Assembly: GCA_904063045.1 (NCBI GenBank)
Contig: CAJFCJ010000006.1
Location: 3,178,408-3,242,407, forward strand
Reading direction: 5' to 3'
Length of the DNA: 64,000 bases
Source: Dimorphilus gyrociliatus
Lineage: Eukaryota > Annelida > Polychaeta > Dinophilidae
The notes under the pieces are model-generated. The model was not told where the DNA came from. It saw nothing but the letters and a program-made list of their open reading frames with translations, and did no database searches. The translations under genes and the position numbers were made by a program. Positions 55,116 through 64,000 of the stretch are shown here, piece by piece; the first letter of the stretch is position 1; the number at the start of each line of letters is the position of its first letter.

Positions 55116-55568
55116 TTAACGACATTTAGCGCCAACGCGGGAGAGCTTTTTTCTATTGGTGGGAGAAGTTGACTCAACAATCCTACTTTCTGAGCATAAT
55201 CCCGTATCGTCTCTAATTTTGAGAAAAGCAGAAAAATGAACTTGCTTATGTCTCGGCGCCTTTGGTTTTTTCGCCTCATCCAAAATTTTGTCACCAGATT
55301 CAGTTATTGTATAACTTCTTAACAGAGGAATATCTTGAGTTTTCTTTGCCTTTGTTTGAACATCGTAAAATTCCTCCATTTTCTTATTCATCTTTATCTT
55401 CGGTTTGGTTTTACAATATATTGTATTTTCGTTTCTATTCTCGTGATTATCTTGATCTCTTGTCATATGGTCTCCATCCGAGGAGACTGACCAAAGGTCC
55501 ACTGAATCTAGACTAACGTTTAACGTGTCGAAATTTTTCATATTCACTAGTACTTTCCTCTTTGTCAT
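55116..55568 (-). CDS. Possible orphan basic protein, 150 residues
   Basis: Uninterrupted 150-codon frame from ATG 55568, in sequence clearly less AT-rich than its flanks. The product is hydrophilic and Lys/Arg-rich (DEAKKPKAPRHKQVHFSAF, ending NRKKLSRVGAKCR), with no signal peptide or membrane segment. I recognise no family. Upstream on the same strand, a GTAAGTACG donor (starting 55749) and a TTAACATAG acceptor (55608) would make a 5' UTR intron of about 140 bp, which supports a transcription unit. A plus-strand frame (55525-55800) overlaps the 5' end and is less convincing. It could be a lineage-specific gene or a chance frame. Confidence 0.4.
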   Translation of the reverse strand: MTKRKVLVNMKNFDTLNVSLDSVDLWSVSSDGDHMTRDQDNHENRNENTIYCKTKPKIKMNKKMEEFYDVQTKAKKTQDIPLLRSYTITESGDKILDEAKKPKAPRHKQVHFSAFLKIRDDTGLCSESRIVESTSPTNRKKLSRVGAKCR

Positions 55569-57510
55569 CGATAACTTAACTGAATCGAAGCTCGACTTCT
55601 ACGTCGTCTATGTTAATGTTTACCAAGGTTATGCGCATGTCAAAAGAACCCACGTGATTAACAAGGCCTTATTAGGTCGATACAATCCAGTGTTTCATAT
55701 GAAAATGCTGGAGAAATATGTTCAGACACGAAAGTTCGTACGTACTTACTTAGCAAGGGTTGCAGTTGTTTGTAAACAGCTCTCTGGTGATATTGACTAA
55801 TTGAAGTTTATGAATAATGTAAAAGTTTTATGATAATCCATTCGTAATTAAAAATTTAAAGCCAAATCTACTGCAATATAAGAAACTGGAATAAATAATT
55901 TTCGTATATTTTAATATCATGTAATTACAATTGACAGAAATAAATAGCTTAAAATATAAATATTCAGTAATCCATAAAAAATAATCTCTACATTTGCCTC
56001 TTATCGTAAATATTAATAAACAATAGATATTACGCAATAAGACGAAAAAGCAATATCCTACTTAACGGATAAAGTTAATCGTGTTTTGAAAATAAGTCTA
56101 TTTTTGAACATACCAATATATATTAAAATGGTTCCTGGTACGGATAAAACGTTAAAAAAACTTTGACCTTTCCTCTGGTTTTAGGAAAAGACTAGTAAAT
56201 AAAATAGGGATTAAAGACTAAGTGGGGGAGTTGAGAAGTGGATGTTAAACATTGAAAGCTGGTTAATATGCGTGGGGTAAGATTAATAAGAATTTGCCCC
56301 TAATAGACAAAATCTAAGAATGGTATGCGTCACAACATTTTATATTTCTTTTCATAATCCTATGGTTATTAGTTTTAAAAATCTTTACACAATTTCTGTT
56401 GTATGAATATATAATCTGATTATATAATATTATCCATGTTCTATTCAACGAAAGGAGAAAAGTAGTTTTGATTAAACAGCAAAGGTTTTGAGTGGGAAAT
56501 GAAAAGATTGTACTAATTACAGAACAAGACGTTTGATCTCTCCCTTTCTAACTAGTTAGGCTTAATGTCATAGATAAAGTTGATTTTTCTTCTACCTAGA
56601 TCCTATATTTACAAATATTTACATGTAAAGCATATTTACGGTATTTAAACATAAACAAAACTTTTTCCATAGCATTACAAACCTCCTTTGAAATTCAGTT
56701 TGAAATTCAATCGAGGAGAGCATTATTCATTAACCAATGGCAAATTTCAATATATACTTTATGTATGTATATATAGTATATCATAACCGTAAATTATACG
56801 TAATATCTATAAATGATTAAGAATAAAAGATACACAGATACAAAATATTTTGTAGCTGTCTACGTAAGCAATATATATATATATATATAAACTTATGCTG
56901 CAATACTGCAGTATACGTATGCAACCAGTGTTTTTATTATTCAAAAATTATAATATCCTTTCTTCTTTATATGCAAATATTGAATAATTGTAAATGATAA
57001 TGAGAATCTTTTCTTCGATTATTATCTATTTATTTTAATATACCCTGTTTTAGATTTTCAGTGGGAGGGTATAGAAATTGTTTGGGAATTATAAATATAG
57101 TAAGCTTTTGGATGTTCATTAAACGATCGTTCCCTCACCTTTACCACCCCCTTAATTTTTATTGTTTCCTTTGATTTCTTGAAAACCATTAACGTGGAAG
57201 TATGATTCATCAATTTCTGTTGAAAAAAATAAAGCTATTCTAATTTCCAATCAATAACAGAAAAACACAGGGTGAATTTAGTCATTTTTTTTCTACCTTT
57301 AAATTGACTTTATCGATTGGTAAAATCTTAAAATAAACTCGAATTAGTATCAGAGTAATGCTATTACGTATTTTGGTTTGAATAAAAGAAGATTGCATTA
57401 TTTATTCTATAAATAACGGGCTGCTCTTTCTCCCTTTCTCTCTTTCTCTTTACGCTGACTCATTAGTGGCTAAAACTTAAACTCCACGTATAAAAGAGTT
57501 AATATCATAT

Positions 57511-57520
57511 AGATGGCACC
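57511..57520 (+). promoter_or_regulatory. AGATGGCACC, CTCF-core match
   Basis: Matches AGRKGGCRSY in AT-rich intergenic DNA. It has no clear gene start nearby, so it may be chance or a boundary site. Confidence 0.25.
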
Positions 57521-59454
57521 ACGTATAGTACAAACTAAGAACAAATTATAACCAATTATACTTGTATTCAAGCTATTTTGCAAAAGGATCAGTACGGATA
57601 AAGAAACTCAATAAATACAAATTATGTTTAAGTAACCATTAAAAATTAATCCTGGCCCTCCTTCTTCTCTGTCTCTTAGTCTCTTTTCTCTCTCTCTCTT
57701 TCTTTCTTCCTTTCTTCCATTTTCTTAATAACCTACGAGGAAATCAATAAAAGATCCTGACCAGAATAAAATGTTTTGGTTTTAACAAAATAAAGACTAT
57801 TAACTGTTAACTAATGTCAGTTTATTCAATGTTAAAATGATTTAACATGATTTTTATGCATATTAGATGTATTTATACAATATTGTATCTATACGTTTTA
57901 TTTTCTTATATAATAAATTTAATAAGATATTCTTGATAAAAATAATGAGAACAACAGATAAAATGGTGGCATAATTTATTACGAAAATTACAAATAATGG
58001 CACAAACAGAGAGAATAAATAAATATAGATATATCTTTCCAGATTATTAGATTACTCTATTGAAATAAGATATCAGCGCTTTATTAGATGAATTTATTAA
58101 AATTATAATAATAATAAAATTTCTATTATTCTATTGAAAATATAAATATAGTCTGCTAAAGAGAGAATATAAATATATAAAGATATATATTATATATTAT
58201 TTACAAGTTGGAATAAGTTGTTTTCTCCTTTTTTCATTTAAGTAAAATAATTCAATTAATTAACTTTAATACGCATTTGTAATTCTATTATCGGTTTATA
58301 TTTCTATTTTGTTTTTTTTTCTCCACTTAGCCTTATATTGTTTCATTTATAACTTCCGGTTTAATGGAGTAACAAAGTTAATTGCTATTTAGTATGAAAA
58401 TTTTGCTATCTATGTTATTATATATTGTACATTTATATTAAAAAAGGTTTCTTCTTTTGTCTTCTGCTATTAATACTATATATTTGTTATTTATAATTAT
58501 TTATATTAAAGAGTAAGCTGCTTTAATGGATTTTATATGTTTAAAAGTTAATGTTACTTAAATAAAAGTTACAAATAAACAAATGCTCTTCTTTCTATGT
58601 TAAAATTAACATTTATCAAAACTTTTCTATGCCTTATGAATATTCATAAGCTATATATTTATAGCTTTTCTTCAAACATTTTCCAAACGTATTTAGGTGC
58701 ATACAGTACATACAGATATACATTCACAGTGATATTGAATAAATTATCTCATGGGGATAAATATACACCTACATACAGTACATTCTCCATTTTGTTTTTT
58801 AGTTTGTAACTAAAAAAATCTTATATTTTCTTTTTCTACGGTTATTTTTACAGGTGATTTAAGGGATTTTAACCAGAAACGTATTTTATAACTAACTCAT
58901 CACTCCAACTGCTAAACAAATGTATTTGTAACCTAGAAAAAATATAATAAAAAAATATTAAGTATGGACTAAACAGTGTGTTAAAGTCCTTTATTCAATA
59001 TAGTAAAAGTTTTACTTGTTGTTATCTAATATTTATACTTAAATTAGTCTTCTAATTGTCCAATAACTCTGTTATATATATGGTAAAGCGAAATTAATAG
59101 GGAAAGAATCGAAGATTCTCTTTTATATTTTACCGCCATTCGCCTTGGACATTAGATAGCTTCCGGTTTTAACTTGGAACTCACTTGTGATTTATTGAGT
59201 ACTTTGATTGTACTCAAAGATATTAGATGGCCATTTTTGTGTAAAAGTAAAGTTTTTAACCTAGACCTCAATAAATGACTAGATATATATATATAGAACA
59301 TCATAATTTCCAGTACCACACGCTCTAAAAACACATTTAGATTAACTTTGTAGTTTTTTTTAACTATTTTTCTCGTTTATTCTTGGAAAAAAAGAAGCTA
59401 CATTTTGGTAATTAATAATAGAATTTCCTGAATAAAAGCGTTTCCACATAAGAG

Positions 59455-59455
59455 A

Positions 59456-59483
<28 letters not shown>
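59455..59483. repeat. (TA)n microsatellite
   Basis: Uninterrupted TA dinucleotides, followed by further TA/TAC-rich sequence to about 59640. Confidence 0.9.
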
Positions 59484-59486
<3 letters not shown>

Positions 59487-60057
59487 GTAGGTATGCAGTA
59501 TATATATATACTTGTATACATGTTATGTGTACAAAATGTAACATACACAATCGACGTATATACTATATATATACAAACATAAAACGCTCTCTATAGACTG
59601 GTATATTAATAAAAATATATATATGTATACATATACATATTATCATTAACGCTATTACAAATTTATAACTGATATTGCTATAGCAGAGATTCTAACAAAT
59701 GTAATTTCTTAATATAGACAGATATTTCTTTTTTTCCGCGTGCATAGTCTTACGTGATCGTAAATATGGCTGTTTTAGTCTTAAAAATAGCACAATATAT
59801 AGATAATTTCTTATATGTATACATACATATAAGAAAGAAAACGGAAAAACAGCAAGTATGAAAAGAAAACAAAGAGAAAAAAACATACTGCTAGCAAAAA
59901 AGAGGCAAGCAGCACTACATTTTTGACACTAGTAAAAAGCGATAACGAAATAGGGGTAAAACCCATAAAGATTCATTAATTTTGAATTGAACACAATTTT
60001 AAATACATTTAAATGTATAAATAAGATGTCCGTTTTATATATGTTTTTAATTTTTAA

Positions 60058-63000
60058 TCAGAGAGGAGTTTCTTTTTTTAACGGAAGTCCGTGTGGTCTC
60101 TCGACTAATTTCTGACTAGTCGTATTCTGCGTTGCTACCAAGGAACTGGAGTTTCCGTTCGGACTATATTCTAATGTATCCGGAAGATTTGATAATTTAT
60201 TGTAATATCCGTGTCCGTTTGAAACGGCAAAATTCGGATTTGTAACAATACCGTTACGATTTTGTTTTTTCTGCCTCGAATCCGATTTCTTTTGACCTTT
60301 CACGTACATCTGCTTCTGCCAAACTGGTTCCTGGCTACCATCGTCGCTATTCGGTTCGCTAACTGGACTGAGGATTTTTGATTTTCTGTTCGACGGATGA
60401 ACAGATTGTTGCAACTGCTGTGTAAAAGATAAAGACTGCGAATCGCCAACGTGAAGAAGACCGGAAGAGGAAGAATTACTCCTTTCTGTAAGACTAGAAC
60501 TTTTCGATGAATGGTTTGACACAACACTTCTGCGTTTATCATTTGGTGAATTTTGCGGGGATTTTACGGCATTCATATTTGCGAGAGGGGGTACACCGTA
60601 CTCTTCCAAAAGCCGAACGACCCGATTATGACCACCTTTTAAAGCTACTCTCGTAGCAGTCCTACCTGTAACAGAGAATTTCACTTATAAATTACAAAGC
60701 GAGCAATGATTAATTTTTAGCGTTTGTTTACCATATTGATCTGCGTGCTGAGCGTTAGCCCTATGTTGTAATAAAACTCTAACCACATCCTCGTGTCCCT
60801 CTTGGGATGATATGCACAAAGCAGTGGCTCCTTGGGAACAAGTTCTATCTACCTCTGCTCCGTGATCTAAGAGAGCACACACTACAGCCGCATGTCCCTG
60901 CCAAGCGGCGCTCTGAAGTGGTGTACGGCCGTCCAAATCAGTACAATCAGGCATGGCACCGTGGCTCAGTAACGTAGTAACGATGTCCAGGTGGCCTTGC
61001 CAGCAGGCAACGTGTAGAGCTGTTCGACCTTCGCAATCACCTATCTCTAAGTTTGCTCCCCTTGACAGAAAGTGCTTCAACATTGTCACTTGATTTTCCA
61101 AAGCTAATAAATAAAGCGTCGATCGTCCGTCTAAATCCGTATAATTAAGATCGGCACCATGAGATAAAAGCAACTCAACAACCTCAATATGTCCGTTCAG
61201 GGCGGCTGCCCTCAACGGGGTCCTTCCATCATGTGCCCGAAATTCTATATCGGCTCCTAAGCCTATTAAAGAACGTACAACGTTTGTATGTCCTTCTTGG
61301 GAGCCCAATGTTAAACCTGTTCTGCCATCGTTATCGCAACTGTCCAATAATTTTATATCCCATTCTATTAACAATTCGCAGACCTGTTTAGAACAATACA
61401 TACATAAACATACATATTAGTATATATAGATAAATACAGTATATAAATTTATATACTGTATAAAAACTAATACGCTCTCAAAGGTATTAATAACGCAACA
61501 AAGGGTCCTTAATTCAATTTAGATAGAAAAAAAGGAGATCATCGTTATAAAAAAAAAAACAGATGGTTTCTGGTAATAGTTTAGACAGATTCTCAGCGTG
61601 AGAGGAGGGAGTTATTCGCGACGATCATCACGAATCGTAAAGGAAAACTAGGCCAGTGAATGGAAAACATCAGTACAAACACGGTACGTTTACCTCTCTA
61701 TGGCCTTCGAAGCAGGCTAAATGCAGCGCGTTCCAACCGATATTATCGCGGTGCATTTCATCCAATCCCCTCTCCAACAGCTCCTTAACAACACTCGTTG
61801 AACCATGAAGAGCTGCTAATCCTAAAACGCTCCTACCATCGGCATCTATTGTATCTATGGCCGCTCCCCAAATCAGCAGTAATTTAACCACCTTACAGTG
61901 GCCGGCACTCCCAGCTAATTGCAAAGCCGTTCGTCCGGATTGATCGATATGGTCGACGTTAGCATCGTTTTCAAGGAGTAGCTCGCAAACTTGTGCATGG
62001 CCTTCATGAGCAGCGACGAGTAACGGTGTGAGACCATCAGTATCTTCGTGATCCACTTCCGCTCCTTTCTCTAAGAGAAGTGACACGACGTCAGAGTGAA
62101 GTCCACTTGTCGCAGGCATACAAAGTGCGGCTACTGATAAAGCGGTTCTATTGTCGCAATCCGCCTGGTTAATCTCGGCTCCTGCCGCTAAAAGAATTTG
62201 AACAATGTTAGTGTGCGCCATATAAGAGGCGGCTATCAGGGCTGTACGACCCTCGGCATCAGCCTTATTTACATCCGCACCGGCTGATATAAGTTTGTTT
62301 ACAATATCTTCGTGTCCACTCCACGCTGCGGCTCGTAATGCTGTCCTCCTCTCGTTATCCGCATTATCAACTGCCGCGTTGTAATTCAACAGGACTTCCA
62401 CGACTTCCATGTGACCACCCCATGCTGCTGACCTTAGCGGTGTCCATCCTTCGTGATCGCCGCAATCAACGTCAGCTCCTGCATTCAACAATTGTTTTAC
62501 AACTTCCACATGACCCTGGCGGGATGCTAGTATTAAAGCATTTTGACCACTCCTATCAACAATATCAAGTTCGGCTCCTTTATTTAGTAATACTTCAACT
62601 GCCTTATAATCACCGTCATGAGCTGCCGAACATAAATAAGTTCTTCCTGTGTTCATATTAGGTATATTTAGGGCAGCATCGTCAACTCTCTCGAGTAGAC
62701 GCTCCAAAGTATCCGTTCTATCTGTTAGAGAAGTTGCAAAAGATGTCACAGAGGTTGTCATTGCATCCGGCGAACTCTGTGGTAATTTAGCACCGGCATC
62801 TTGTAATAATCTAACGACTAGAGGATCGTTGGGTATTGTAGAATTCAAGCAATTTTCAATATCCGCTTGGGTTAAAGTCAACCAGAGAGGCAAGTGATAT
62901 AATTGTAAAGTTGGAGTTAAGCCAGACTTAGATATGTGTAAAGCCAATTCGTGAATTTGTTTTGCGCTTAAAGAACTCGATCTTTCGGTCATACTCATAG

Positions 63001-64000
63001 CCAACATGGCATGGCCATCGGAAACAGTACACAAATATTTTTGAGTACAATGTTTGACATCTAAAAGCCATTCGGCAAAGCTATGGTGAAATAGTATCTT
63101 GGTTCCCCCTTCACCATCCGATAATAATTTGCACAACAGTTGTAAATTGCTACTGAATTCTTTGGCGGTTAATTGGATATTCCTCGTACACACGCACCTA
63201 TATAATTCAATTTCCGTTAAAGGGCTTCTGGCAGCTAGCAAGACATTCAATATCGGTTCGACAGCATGGAATTGTTTTTTGGCGAACAAACGTTGGCAAA
63301 GCCAAGAGTACCATCCGTTTAACGTACCGGGAATTTCTTTGATTTCCCGCAACATAATAAAGTTGTTCGCCACACCGTCCAATACTTTTTCCAGATATAG
63401 AAAGCAACCATTAGATTTTATGTGCAATTGATTAAGATTCTCTGCTGTTTCCCTGCTTAGATGATGCCTCAGCTGTTCTTCATCGTCCAGTCTGCATAAT
63501 ATATATTGTTGAACGTCCTTAACAACGTGAGCTTTTCTTAAATCGTCCAAACAGATTTTTCGAAACCCAGTAAACAATTTCGTAATAGTTCTACTCTGTT
63601 TTCGGGCGGAGCACACCAAAAATAACCAGTCAGGCAGCTGATGAGCATGTTTGGCTATTAGTTCCGCTATCGTCTTACTATTTTCACTTGCTTCGCAGGG
63701 TAAAGTCTGTAAGAAGGACTCGTCAATGGAGTCGATTAATAATAGAAGGGGCCGGCCCGGGTGAGGAAGATTATTCAACGGTTGTATAAAAGCTGTCTGG
63801 AAGGCTTGATCAGGATTCTTTTCTATATCCACATTTTCTAGGAGAAGGTCTGGAAAAGACGGCAAGAGAGGACAGGAAGAAACCTGTTTGACCAAGCATC
63901 CTATGAAATACGACAAGCTGAGCGTGTGGATATCATGAGCTTGGCAAAAATAGTGCGCTATCAATCTCTTATTCAGAGACCTTTGTTTGCCACTAGTGGT
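60058..64000 (-). CDS. ANKRD50: ANKRD50 ankyrin-repeat protein, 5'-partial
   Basis: Three exons in the window (64000-61694 open at the edge, 61383-60732, 60665-60058) encode the last 1188 residues. The left part is the STAND-type NTPase region downstream of the P-loop: LLLLIDSIDES is the Walker B, then CSARKQSRTITKLFTGFRKI and the winged-helix segment ILFHHSFAEWLLDVKHCTQKYL. About 17 ankyrin repeats follow (for example DGRTPLRAAALNGHIEVVELL). The tail is Ser-rich, disordered and Gln/Asn-containing, and keeps RNGIVTNPNF and the terminal KKETPL found in human ANKRD50. ETPL fits a class I PDZ ligand. ANKRD50 associates with SNX27-retromer-WASH in endosomal recycling of membrane transporters. The introns fall within repeats 10 and 17. 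The Walker A and N-terminus lie outside the window. Confidence 0.93.
61384..61693. other. ANKRD50 intron
   Basis: 310 bp, GT/AG, phase 0, splitting GHRE/VCELL of an ankyrin repeat. It holds a TATACTGTATA/ATACAGTATA inverted repeat at about 61434-61462. Confidence 0.7.

Larger units (their letters stand above)
55569..60057. other. 4.5 kb intergenic region 3' of ANKRD50
   Basis: AT-rich with TA, CT and TAC repeats. One CTCF-core match lies at 57511-57520. No exon or RNA gene recognised. The right end should hold the ANKRD50 3' UTR. Confidence 0.5.

Noticed and set aside
55525-55800. Plus-strand 91-codon frame overlapping the possible orphan gene
   Set aside because: It overlaps the better supported minus-strand frame and its putative UTR intron, with no recognisable domain.
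1-64000. tRNA, rRNA, snRNA, CRISPR arrays, and transposon proteins
   Set aside because: Looked for box-B-like tRNA words, U6-like promoter-gene starts, direct-repeat/spacer arrays and transposase or reverse transcriptase motifs; none seen. A covariance-model scan would be needed to exclude small RNAs.

Overview
The window is nuclear DNA of a bilaterian animal with a compact, AT-rich genome. Most introns are only about 45-120 bp with GT/AG ends, and coding exons stand out against very AT-rich intergenic DNA full of microsatellites. Gene content (Wnt, L1-family cell adhesion molecule, ClC-7, ANKRD50, FBXL16, GT61 glycosyltransferase) fits a small-genome lophotrochozoan, for example an annelid. 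That placement is inference. I see no bacterial, viral or organellar genes, no recognisable transposon proteins, and no tRNA or rRNA genes.

Layout. 0.3-1.9 kb: a decayed TRMT112-like gene (-) head-to-head with intact PET117 (+). 2.9-5.1 kb: a gene encoding two tandem TALE-type homeodomains (+). 5.5-7.0 kb: DELE1-like SEL1-repeat mitochondrial stress gene (-). 9.8-13.7 kb: a complete 19-exon CLCN7 chloride/proton exchanger (+). 14.2-16.2 kb: a 5-exon Wnt ligand (-), closest to Wnt9 at its C-terminus. 17.5-19.9 kb: a transglutaminase-fold protein that keeps the catalytic Cys but has lost the catalytic His (-). 20.2-22.8 kb: a charged coiled-coil/IQ/VWA protein (+). 24.1-32.5 kb: an 11-exon L1/neuroglian-family adhesion molecule with FIGQY tail, in-frame micro-exons and a furin-like site (-). 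32.5-47.2 kb: a 14.7 kb gene desert with a few GC-richer islands. 47.2-48.7 kb: an intronless GT61 glycosyltransferase (+). 50.4-51.9 kb: FBXL16 (-). 55.1-55.6 kb: a possible orphan gene (-). 60.1-64.0 kb: the 3' part of ANKRD50 (-), running off the right edge.

The genes are unrelated housekeeping, signalling and neuronal genes; nothing suggests an operon or gene cluster. Several products act in mitochondria (PET117, DELE1), endolysosomes (CLCN7, ANKRD50) or at neural cell surfaces (L1CAM, Wnt). A shared short motif, AGCGCC(C/A)TCTGTA, lies 10-56 bp upstream of three predicted start codons in the same orientation and resembles a CTCF core.

Most exon structures were rebuilt by hand from reading frame, splice sites and family conservation; phases and lengths were checked to sum to intact frames. 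Ortholog names rest on remembered family sequences, not on searches.
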